Under the pieces are notes generated by a model. It had not been told where the DNA came from. It searched no databases and worked only from the letters and a program-made list of their open reading frames with translations. From Limnohabitans sp. Rim8 (lineage in GTDB: Bacteria > Pseudomonadota > Gammaproteobacteria > Burkholderiales > Burkholderiaceae_C): a stretch of 16,809 nucleotides of DNA. Positions 1-6,255 of the stretch are shown here, piece by piece (the stretch's first letter is position 1; every line of letters begins with the position of its first letter). Made by a program: the position numbers and the translations under genes. The DNA is taken from assembly GCA_945877725.1 (NCBI GenBank), contig CAMDXR010000027.1, positions 1-16,809 of the forward strand, in the 5' to 3' direction.

Positions 1-208
1 AGCTCCGGCCCGAGGGTTGGTAGTTCAGCGGATTGAGTTCGGCAATCGTCACGCGCGAGCCCTTGAGCAGCGGGCCTTTTTGTGCCAAGCCGCCCTCCAA
101 GCTGAAGCCGCTGTCGGTTTGACTGACGGTACTGCCGGTGCCCCCGCCACAAGCGCTCAAGACGATGATGCCCAAAGCGGACAGTGCAAGGCGAATCATA
201 TTTTTCAT
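1..208 (-). CDS. N-terminal fragment of a second FN3/YHYH-type lipoprotein, cut by the left window edge
   Basis: Only the first 69 codons are visible; the frame is open to the edge. The encoded residues are the same as the start of the large lipoprotein gene at 869-4735: a short signal peptide, a lipobox ending LSAC with the lipidated cysteine at residue 20, then the GGLAQKGPLLKG segment. The DNA differs from that copy at two places (122 and 146), both third-codon positions that leave the protein unchanged. The start at 208 is the equivalent ATG. It lies 56 bases after the stop of the EF-hand gene, so it is probably read from the same transcript. I infer that a complete or partial paralogue follows to the left. 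It could instead be a truncated remnant; the window cannot tell. Confidence 0.8.
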   Translation of the reverse strand, partial: MKNMIRLALSALGIIVLSACGGGTGSTVSQTDSGFSLEGGLAQKGPLLKGSRVTIAELNPLNYQPSGRS

Positions 209-245
209 GGCAGGGTCTTTTCTTTGGGAAAATTGCGGGCGTCAA
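1..245. repeat. Direct repeat, left copy (matches 4528-4773)
   Basis: This is a near-perfect copy of 4528-4773. It covers the first 69 codons of the lipoprotein reading frame plus about 37 bases of leader. There are two substitutions in the 208 coding bases. In the leader there is a one-base length difference in a G run and two further substitutions, and similarity stops after the shared sequence gcgtcaa. The repeat starts at base 1, so its true left end is unknown. The copies are in the same orientation and about 4.5 kb apart. Confidence 0.95.
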
Positions 246-264
246 TTCAAGCGCGTGGTTTCGG

Positions 265-846
265 CTAATGCTGTACTACAGCGGCATCCACCGCGCACTG
301 AAATGCGTGATGCGTTTGGGCCTTGCTGAATGCAGCGGTTTGGACGTGATCTTTATGCCGGAACTGCAGGGTGTAAACCATGTCATCGACCGCTTGATGG
401 GTACCGGGAAACCACTTTAGACCGACTCGCGTGCAGTTGGTGGCCTGTACGGGCAAGGCAAAATCCAGCAAGGCCCACCACTCCAACTGGGGTGCGCTCA
501 CCCCGTCGTGGGCATGGACCGATGTCATCAAAAGGGCTTCGCGTACGACGGCTTCTTGCCCCCCCACCGAGAGGTGAAAAGTCCGGGCCAGTTGCGCCAG
601 AATTTCAGTCCGGTGCGCCTTGATTTCGCTGGGTTGCAGCAAGCCATCGCCATCGTCATCGGCACCTGTGAAAGCGGCCACGGGCACGCCGATGAGTACC
701 ACGGCATCATGCTCTCGCACATGCAGCGAGCCCACGCCCGCCGACATCAGGTGCGCCCAGGCAGAACTGCTCATCATCACGCCAGCAGCCCAAAGCAGCC
801 ACGCCCAGCAAGGCTTGCATCGCCACAGGTTGGCAAAGGCGGACAT
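265..846 (-). CDS. Secreted EF-hand protein of unknown function
   Basis: A 193-residue protein. The ATG at 846 is chosen because it gives a signal peptide: a short basic start, a hydrophobic stretch WAWLLWAAGVMM, and an AWA cleavage motif at residues 29-31. The longer frame up to 924 would overlap the preceding gene. Residues 63-74 (DDDGDGLLQPSE) form a canonical 12-residue EF-hand loop, with Asp at 1, 3 and 5, Gly at 6 and Glu at 12, so calcium binding is likely. The predicted mature protein begins with His32. The remainder is His-rich, has no membrane span after the signal, and is not a family I recognise; the layout resembles the exported front portion of some HupE/UreJ-type proteins, but only weakly. 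It starts 22 bases after the YHYH lipoprotein stop, without a clear ribosome binding site, and is probably co-transcribed. It should act in the periplasm or outside the cell. Confidence 0.8.
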   Translation of the reverse strand: MSAFANLWRCKPCWAWLLWAAGVMMSSSAWAHLMSAGVGSLHVREHDAVVLIGVPVAAFTGADDDGDGLLQPSEIKAHRTEILAQLARTFHLSVGGQEAVVREALLMTSVHAHDGVSAPQLEWWALLDFALPVQATNCTRVGLKWFPGTHQAVDDMVYTLQFRHKDHVQTAAFSKAQTHHAFQCAVDAAVVQH

Positions 847-868
847 GAGAAATACAGGCCTGTGTGCA

Positions 869-3800
869 TCAGTTGCCAGTTGCCCAGGATTCAGGGTTTT
901 GGCCAAACACACAGCGCTGCACAAAGGGGTAACTGTCAGTGATGAAATAGTGGTAGACCGCCGTCGTGGGGGACTCGGGTGTCACGCCATAGCGGCCGTT
1001 GCAGGCATCCAAGTCACCACCAGTAGTTGCGGCATCAAAAACCCAGTCCTGCTCAAAAGTCCCATAGGGTGCCAAAGCGGTGCTGGGCCGGTCGGTGTAT
1101 CCAGCCGCCTTGAGTTCGTCCGCTGTACGCAGGCGGTAATTCGACTTCATGATCTTCACCCCGCTCGTCGAACTGGTCCGCGTGCTGTAACCGTAGCGGG
1201 CATAGATAGGGAAGCCGTCGGCGGCAAAGGCCACCAAGGTCATGGTGCTGTTGCCCTTACCGATGCGTGCCACATGGCCCTCAGGAACACCGTGATAGTG
1301 GTAGTTGCCATACATCAGCGTGGAGGTGCCTGACATCGTAGGCTGGTTGTGCGCATTGCTCGGATCCAGGCCCACGTCTTGGTAGAGGTTCTTGCCGACC
1401 ACCTTGTAGGTGTTAGTCGTGCCTGCATAAGTCTCGGCAGTGCCTGGCTCAATCAAGACGCTGTTGTTGGCATAGTTGTAGGACACGAACTTGCAACGGT
1501 ATATCCCTGTGGTGTTGCTGAACGTGGCGTTGGTGTTGCTGGGGCTGCTTGACGTCGTGTACGAGTAACAGCTGGACGTGTCATAACCATTGGTGCCCAT
1601 TGAGTAAGCGGTAGAAATGGTGCCGCTATAAGGCATGACCTTGCTCACCACAGCGGTACCAATCTTGTTGGGGTTTCCAGAGAAGTAGGGCGTCCCCGTG
1701 TAACCCGACAGGCCGTTGGTAAAAAACTGCGACGAAAGGTGGTCTGGCAACGCATTGCCGGTCAGGGTTCGGGTCGTTGTGCCAGTGCAGGTGAGCTCAG
1801 CCTGGCTCGTGCCAGTTGTGGTGGTCGACGCGACAGTGGAGTAGGTGATGGTCGGAACCGCGCCAGTACCAGTGGCAGTCTGGTTGGTGTAGTTGCAGTA
1901 ACTGCTGTAAGCCGGGTAAGTCGTTATGTGGGTTGTGTTGGCCGTACTGGCCAACACGCCAGTGGCATTCGATGGACCGGCATTGGGTATCGTGGCACTG
2001 CTGGCCGTCGAAGCCGCAAGATAGTACTTGCTACTGTCCAGCATATAACCCCCAACCGAGCAGGTGTAGGTTTTGCCATTGGTCAGTCCGCTGACCACCA
2101 GGGGATTGGTGACGTTGGCACCTGTCGCCGAGTTGTACTCCGCACTTCCCAGGCTGGTGTTGCTCACGCCACCGTTGGACGATGTGCACAAGGCGATGTA
2201 ACCACTTGCCGGTGTATCGGTAGTTGAAGCGGTTTGCGTGGTCACCTTACCGCCGATGTAATTGAACTGCACGCTGATGCGCCCATCCCCGGGCAACACA
2301 CCATTCACAGTGGGTGTGACCAGTGCGGTGGAGGCGGTGGTTGTCGTTCCGGACACCGCTGTTGATGCAGCGCTATCACCAGTGGAATTTCCGGCCACCA
2401 CCGTGCAACTGTGGAGCGTGTTATTTGTCAAGCCGCTCAACCAAATTGGGCTTGCCGAAAAGTTGGCTGAGGTAACAGCTGTACCGCCTGATGGGGTACA
2501 GGTGGCCTTGTAATAGCTCGGGGTGCCTCCCGAACTGGCAGCAGAAAAATAGATGAGAACACCACTTGTCGCTCCATCCACCTGTTTGATGGTGGGCGCG
2601 TTGGGTGCTGCGGAGGCCGTTGGTGTAGCTGAACTGCTGGTGGTAGACGCCGTGCTGACACCCCCTGCGTTAGACGCCGTTACTGTGCAGGTATAGGCCG
2701 TTCCATTCGTCAGCCCGGTGACCACCAAGGGGCTAGAAGTTCCAGTGGCTGTTTTTGTGCCGCATGTTGCGGTAAAGCCGGTGGCGGTAGTACCAGACGT
2801 CGCGGCGCTAAATGCGACCGTAATTTGCGCGGCGCCTGCCGTGACCGAAGTGATCGTGGGCTTGGTGGGGACGGCCGTTGTACCGTCCACAGGCATGACA
2901 CTGACTGCCAAAGAAGCTGCGCTGGTTCCTGCACTGTTGGTCGCAGTGACAGTACAGGAATATGTACTGCCGTTGGTTAGTCCAGTCACCACCAGTGGGC
3001 TGGCAGTGCCGGTTTTGGTCACGGGAGTAGATGTTCCCAAAGCACAAGACGCTGTGTAGTTGGTAATGGCTGAGCCACCGTTCGAGCTAGGAGCGGTAAA
3101 AGCCACACTGGCCCGCGCTTTACCCGCAGTCACTGTCCCGATCGTAGGAGCGCCCGGCGCGGTCACAGCGGCAGTGGGCGTGACCGAAGCGCTGCTGGAG
3201 GAAGCCGCACTCGTGCCACTGGTGTTGGTTGCCGTTACCGTGCAGGTGTAAGCCGTTCCATTCGTCAGCCCGGTAACCACCAAGGGGCTGGCCGTTCCTG
3301 TGGCTGTTTTTGTGCCGCATGTCACCGTATAACTGGTGGCCGTACCGCCGCTCGTCGACGGCGTAAAGGCTACCGAAATTTGGGCGGCACCTGCCGTTGC
3401 CACAACGCTGGTGGGCGTCCCCGGCGCGGTTGCAGCTGCAGTGGCCGTGATGCTGTACTTTTGCAGTCTCGTTGTCCCGGTCGTGGGTGTTGTCGTTGGG
3501 CACACACCTGAGGTTGCGGCTGAGCGCTGGATAAAGCCGGCATAGCTGCCTGCTGCGCTCGCGGTCAGGCCCAAGGCCACAGTTTGGCCTTTGGTCACCA
3601 GCACCGGGGCGGTGTAGGCAGTGGTGGTGGCAGTGGCGCCGGTGGTGGTGACGTACAAAGCACCGGTGGCGCCCGTGGTGACCGTTCCCACCGAGAAGCA
3701 CGTGCCCGCGTCGTCGCTGCCCGCCGTGTAAGCGGCCGATTTGCTGACCGTGTTCACCACTGCGCTGGTGCTGCTGGACTTGAACTTGTCGACCACCAGA

Positions 3801-4735
3801 TCCGTACCGCCCGAGCTGTCCACCCAGGGGGTAAGCTGCGCGGCAGTAAACGTCGTAGTGCTCGTCAAGGCGTTCAGATTCAAGGGCAGCGCGTAGAAGG
3901 TGTTGAGGTTGCTGGCAACGTCGGTCAGATTCACCGCTGCAGACGCGGTGTCGATGCTGGTTCGCAAGGCGCTGGAGCCGGCAGTGCCGTTGATCAGGCC
4001 GTCATCGACCAAATCGAGCTGAAAGTTGGCGATGAATTGGCTAACGCCCACGCCGTTGCCGCCAATTTTCATGACCACCGCTGACAAGGCCACCAAAATC
4101 TTGTTGGGCGTGGCATCTTTGGCGATGTCCATTTCGCTGAAGTTGTTGGGTATCGTGACGGTGGTCAAGCTGGTGTCACCGCTCATCATGTCCGCGCCGT
4201 TGTAGATGCGAAAAGCCGCCAATACTTCTTTTTGCGCCTGCGTGCGCGAGGCAGCAAAGTTCCGGTACGTAGACAGTCCGTAGGCGTTTGTTTTGTCGGT
4301 CACCAGTGCCACCGTGCGTGGCCCAGCCAGGGTGGTGAGCAAGTTGACGTTGACCAGGCGGTCCACGGTAAGGTCGCCTTGCGCCTGCAGCAGCACTGAG
4401 TCACTGGCCATCGCTCCGGTGATTTCGTTGAAGTAGTAACCCTCGGCAAAGGTCTGTACGTGCTGGCGGGTGAAGTTGATACCCGAAGAGCTAAAGCCGC
4501 CCTTGTTGTCAGTGGTCAGCAGGTCGTAGCTCCGGCCCGAGGGTTGGTAGTTCAGCGGATTGAGTTCGGCAATCGTCACGCGCGAGCCCTTGAGCAGCGG
4601 GCCTTTTTGTGCCAAGCCGCCCTCCAAGCTGAAGCCGCTGTCGGTTTGGCTGACGGTACTGCCGGTGCCCCCACCACAAGCGCTCAAGACGATGATGCCC
4701 AAAGCGGACAGTGCAAGGCGAATCATATTTTTCAT
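869..4735 (-). CDS. Large surface lipoprotein with five FN3-like repeats and a C-terminal YHYH domain
   Basis: A 1288-residue protein. Residues 1-20 are a lipoprotein signal with LSAC lipobox (Cys20) followed by a Gly/Thr/Ser linker. Residues about 35-240 match a module common in surface lipoproteins of this group (QKGPLLKGSRV, EGYYFNEITG, VNVNLLTTL). A Thr/Ala/Ser-rich stretch follows. Five Fibronectin-III-like repeats lie at about 437-521, 526-614, 622-704, 710-798 and 805-916, most with the signature PLVVTGLTNGxxYxCTV and each with two cysteines. The C-terminal part, about 920-1288, contains the NYHYHG motif (1145-1148) and a second YHYF at 1261-1264, typical of the YHYH domain (Pfam PF14240), whose function is unknown. 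It is likely anchored to the outer membrane and exposed. The AT-rich DNA upstream probably holds its promoter; the EF-hand gene follows at once. The start ATG at 4735 has a weak ribosome binding site but is fixed by the signal peptide. Confidence 0.88.
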   Translation of the reverse strand: MKNMIRLALSALGIIVLSACGGGTGSTVSQTDSGFSLEGGLAQKGPLLKGSRVTIAELNPLNYQPSGRSYDLLTTDNKGGFSSSGINFTRQHVQTFAEGYYFNEITGAMASDSVLLQAQGDLTVDRLVNVNLLTTLAGPRTVALVTDKTNAYGLSTYRNFAASRTQAQKEVLAAFRIYNGADMMSGDTSLTTVTIPNNFSEMDIAKDATPNKILVALSAVVMKIGGNGVGVSQFIANFQLDLVDDGLINGTAGSSALRTSIDTASAAVNLTDVASNLNTFYALPLNLNALTSTTTFTAAQLTPWVDSSGGTDLVVDKFKSSSTSAVVNTVSKSAAYTAGSDDAGTCFSVGTVTTGATGALYVTTTGATATTTAYTAPVLVTKGQTVALGLTASAAGSYAGFIQRSAATSGVCPTTTPTTGTTRLQKYSITATAAATAPGTPTSVVATAGAAQISVAFTPSTSGGTATSYTVTCGTKTATGTASPLVVTGLTNGTAYTCTVTATNTSGTSAASSSSASVTPTAAVTAPGAPTIGTVTAGKARASVAFTAPSSNGGSAITNYTASCALGTSTPVTKTGTASPLVVTGLTNGSTYSCTVTATNSAGTSAASLAVSVMPVDGTTAVPTKPTITSVTAGAAQITVAFSAATSGTTATGFTATCGTKTATGTSSPLVVTGLTNGTAYTCTVTASNAGGVSTASTTSSSATPTASAAPNAPTIKQVDGATSGVLIYFSAASSGGTPSYYKATCTPSGGTAVTSANFSASPIWLSGLTNNTLHSCTVVAGNSTGDSAASTAVSGTTTTASTALVTPTVNGVLPGDGRISVQFNYIGGKVTTQTASTTDTPASGYIALCTSSNGGVSNTSLGSAEYNSATGANVTNPLVVSGLTNGKTYTCSVGGYMLDSSKYYLAASTASSATIPNAGPSNATGVLASTANTTHITTYPAYSSYCNYTNQTATGTGAVPTITYSTVASTTTTGTSQAELTCTGTTTRTLTGNALPDHLSSQFFTNGLSGYTGTPYFSGNPNKIGTAVVSKVMPYSGTISTAYSMGTNGYDTSSCYSYTTSSSPSNTNATFSNTTGIYRCKFVSYNYANNSVLIEPGTAETYAGTTNTYKVVGKNLYQDVGLDPSNAHNQPTMSGTSTLMYGNYHYHGVPEGHVARIGKGNSTMTLVAFAADGFPIYARYGYSTRTSSTSGVKIMKSNYRLRTADELKAAGYTDRPSTALAPYGTFEQDWVFDAATTGGDLDACNGRYGVTPESPTTAVYHYFITDSYPFVQRCVFGQNPESWATGN
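2697..2767. repeat. Internal FN3 repeat block A (matches 3252-3322)
   Basis: A 71-base block in the coding region of the third FN3-like repeat that matches the block in the first repeat (3252-3322) with five mismatches. The distance is 555 bases, a whole number of codons, equal to two repeat units. The repeat in between is clearly more diverged, which points to recent exchange or unequal crossing-over inside the gene. Confidence 0.85.
3252..3322. repeat. Internal FN3 repeat block B (matches 2697-2767)
   Basis: Partner of the block at 2697-2767, encoding the PLVVTGLTNGTAYTC strand region of the first FN3-like repeat. Five mismatches over 71 bases, in phase with the reading frame. Confidence 0.85.
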
Positions 4736-4773
4736 GGCAGGGTCTTTTCTTTGGGGAAAATTTGGGGCGTCAA
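4528..4773. repeat. Direct repeat, right copy (matches 1-245)
   Basis: This copy carries the 5' end of the complete lipoprotein gene and the adjacent leader. Homology to the left copy ends at 4773, just before the AT-rich region, so the presumed promoter at about 4850-4880 was not included in the duplication. Recombination between the two copies would remove exactly one lipoprotein/EF-hand unit and keep the reading frame. Confidence 0.95.
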
Positions 4774-4843
4774 CTGATTCGGTTTATGGCGGGCAGGTCA
4801 GCACGACATACAAAAAAATTCCAACCTTAAAAAAAATAGAATT

Positions 4844-4871
4844 TTTGATAAATCTTATTCTACTTATCAAA
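4844..4871. promoter_or_regulatory. Inverted repeat tttgataa-N12-ttatcaaa, candidate operator
   Basis: Two perfect 8-base arms (4844-4851 and 4864-4871) are separated by 12 bases, so the half-site centres are 20 bases apart, about two helical turns. The element overlaps the candidate promoter of the lipoprotein gene. A dimeric regulator could bind here, but no known consensus was recognised, and in such AT-rich DNA a chance match is possible. Confidence 0.35.
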
Positions 4872-4879
4872 TTTTGCAA
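4852..4879 (-). promoter_or_regulatory. Candidate promoter of the YHYH lipoprotein gene
   Basis: Read on the minus strand there is TTGCAA (4879-4874), a 16-base spacer, and TAAGAT (4857-4852). Each hexamer matches the sigma-70 consensus at four of six positions. It would give a leader of roughly 110 bases before the ATG at 4735. Weak support, because AT-rich DNA offers several alternatives. Confidence 0.25.
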
Positions 4880-4979
4880 AAATGTTAAATTTACTAGTAA
4901 TTATTTTTTAAATAAATAATTTCATTTTGCCCAAATCTGAAGGTTAACCTTAGTCAATCCGTGGAGAAACCGTGTCGGT

Positions 4980-5075
4980 TTAGTGCAGCACATCAAGCCA
5001 ACGCCACTCAGCTTTTAGCAGCATGTGCAAGTCAGCAAATAGAGGCATCCTGGGCTGCTCAAAAATACCATCCAA
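4980..5075 (-). other. Short open stretch, possible gene remnant (31 codons)
   Basis: A TTG-started stretch on the minus strand ending in TAA at 4982-4980; it includes the segment MPLFADLHMLLKAEWRWLDV. Its composition is protein-like, but it has no ribosome binding site and is preceded directly by an in-frame stop. I do not recognise it. It may be a leftover of a lost gene or chance. Confidence 0.2.
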
Positions 5076-5341
5076 TTAATATAATTAAATTAATATTAAT
5101 TAAATTTACAACGAAAATGTGTCGCCCGATTTAGAAATTTGCCGGATTGAAAAAACCTGTAAACACCGCCAGAACATATAACTTCAGTTGCAACATGAGC
5201 GTTACGTTTACACCAGGGTTTGCGAAGCACAGGATTTCTTCAAGTCATTAAGTCAAAACCCTTTCTATCCTCTCAAAGTGCATGGCGCGATCCCGCGCGT
5301 TTTCGTTTGACCTGCCCCTGCGCGCAAGTTAGCTCATGCAT

Positions 5342-5515
5342 TCAGCCTGCGCAGCACAAATACTCACCTTGTATGCAGGTAGCACGCCTCGCCCATTTGC
5401 AAACGCAACCTATGGTTCCAATGTCGTGGTAGATGGTGGATAGGAACCCGCCATGAACGATCACGGCTTGGGCTGCCGCCTCGATTTGCACGGACGAAAG
5501 CAGCCAAACTGACAC
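5342..5515 (-). other. Short open stretch, possible gene remnant (57 codons)
   Basis: A GTG-started stretch on the minus strand ending in TGA at 5344-5342; it contains IEAAAQAVIVHGG and a Cys-rich end. No homologue is recognised and no ribosome binding site stands out. The surrounding 5106-5533 holds nothing else I can support; the plus-strand frame at 5220-5432 looks non-coding. Confidence 0.2.
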
Positions 5516-5533
5516 CTTGCCTTAAGCGTCAAG

Positions 5534-5698
5534 CTATTTTCTGAACTTGGGATCGCTGCCATCCCAGACCGCAATGGCGTGATCATGCGCCAACTGATCG
5601 AAAGCGAGTTGAGAACCTGATCCTTGTGGAGCTGATTTGACTGCCTCGAAAAAATTGATACCTTTTTGATCGCAAGGTAGCTTGAAGTTTTTTGTCAA
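5534..5698 (-). other. Orphan 54-codon open stretch behind the rplS terminator, likely 3' end of a lost gene
   Basis: The minus-strand frame ends in TAG (5536-5534) and reads, in part, GINFFEAVKSAPQGSG and LAFDQLAHDHAIAVWDGSD, with a basic tail PKFRK. The amino-acid make-up looks like a genuine folded-protein C-terminus rather than noise. There is no ATG; the only in-frame near-start is TTG at 5698, directly against the terminator hairpin and with no ribosome binding site. I therefore favour a 3' fragment left by a deletion or insertion next to the operon end. A small real gene is the alternative. No family is recognised. Confidence 0.35.
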
Positions 5699-5700
5699 CC

Positions 5701-5739
5701 AAAAAAAACCGCCCTGGGCTTGCGCCCGGGCGGTTTTTT
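5701..5739 (-). terminator. Rho-independent terminator of the rpsP-rimM-trmD-rplS operon
   Basis: A GC-rich stem of ten base pairs (5709-5719 with 5724-5733, one T bulge, loop about four bases) is flanked by A8 on the left and T6 on the right. On the minus strand this gives a hairpin followed by eight U, 19 bases after the rplS stop. The flanking runs make it potentially active in both directions. Confidence 0.92.
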
Positions 5740-5757
5740 CGCAGAGCCAAAAAGGCT

Positions 5758-6141
5758 TTACGCTTTGGCAGCTGGTGCCGCTTTGCGCTGGGGCAACTTT
5801 TCTTTGATACGTGCCGACTTGCCGCTGCGATCGCGCAAGTAGTACAACTTGGCACGGCGCACATCACCGCGACGCTTGACTTCGATGCTGGCAATCACAG
5901 GGCTGTAGGTTTGGAACGTACGCTCCACGCCTTCACCACTGGAGATCTTGCGCACAGTGAAGCCACTGTTCAGGCCACGGTTACGCTTGGCGATCACAAC
6001 ACCTTCGTAGGCTTGGACCCGCTTGCGCGCACCCTCCACCACGTTGACGCTGACGATCACGGTGTCGCCTGGGGAAAACTCAGGAATGACTTTACCCAAA
6101 CGGGCAATTTCTTCCTGCTCAAGAGTTTGAATCAGATTCAT
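5758..6141 (-). CDS. rplS: 50S ribosomal protein L19
   Basis: A 127-residue protein of the usual L19 size plus a short Ala/Lys tail (QRKAAPAAKA). L19 sits at the 30S-50S interface of the ribosome. Family signatures are visible: FSPGDTVIVSVNVVEG, RVQAYEGVVIAKRNRG, FTVRKISSGEGVERTF, and the highly conserved RRGDVRRAKLYYLRDRSGKSARI near the end (beginning RRGDVRRAKLYYLRD). The start at 6141 (MNLIQTLEQEEIARL) is chosen over an upstream extension because of a GGAG ribosome binding site six bases before it and agreement with the family. It is the last gene of the rpsP operon, 114 bases after trmD, and is followed by a strong terminator. Confidence 0.98.
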   Translation of the reverse strand: MNLIQTLEQEEIARLGKVIPEFSPGDTVIVSVNVVEGARKRVQAYEGVVIAKRNRGLNSGFTVRKISSGEGVERTFQTYSPVIASIEVKRRGDVRRAKLYYLRDRSGKSARIKEKLPQRKAAPAAKA

Positions 6142-6255
6142 ATTGAACTCCGTCCGATCATGCCTCGCTACACAAGGGGCGTTTTGTGCTGTAAGGGCCA
6201 TACCTGAGCATGACTGAGCCAAATCGCGGCGGGTAGAGGATCGAAAAGCCTTTGA

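Larger units (their letters stand above)
4780..5105. promoter_or_regulatory. AT-rich intergenic leader of the lipoprotein module
   Basis: The base composition drops sharply compared with the flanking genes: long A and T runs at 4811-4920 and again at 5070-5105. Within it are an inverted repeat (4844-4871), a perfect 12-base palindrome aaggttaacctt (4940-4951) and a perfect 14-base palindrome aattaatattaatt (5088-5101). This is where a promoter and regulator-binding sites for the minus-strand lipoprotein gene are expected. Such DNA is also a usual target of xenogeneic silencers, which is inference here. Confidence 0.5.

Noticed and set aside
1988..3427. Regularly spaced repeats that might suggest a CRISPR array or satellite
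   Set aside because: The repeats are in-frame, diverged and about 90 codons long, and they translate to FN3-like domains.
620..4084. Long plus-strand frames inside the lipoprotein gene (for example 620-1333, 1739-2227, 3584-4084) and the minus frame 3120-3701
   Set aside because: They are shadows of the repetitive, Thr/Ala/Ser-rich coding sequence in other frames; they have no domain pattern, and the 1288-codon frame has lipobox, FN3 and YHYH signatures.
4528..4773. Direct repeats as insertion-sequence ends or attachment sites
   Set aside because: They are coding starts of a duplicated gene; there are no terminal inverted repeats, and no transposase or integrase is present in the window.
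5220..5432. Plus-strand frame of 70 codons in the intergenic gap
   Set aside because: No ribosome binding site and no recognisable pattern; amino-acid make-up looks random.
4736..5757. tRNA or other structured RNA gene in the gap
   Set aside because: I found no cloverleaf, CCA end or other recognisable RNA pattern on either strand by reading; a covariance-model scan would be decisive.
5692..6207. Plus-strand frame of 171 codons antisense to rplS
   Set aside because: It begins in the terminator and mirrors the well-supported L19 gene.
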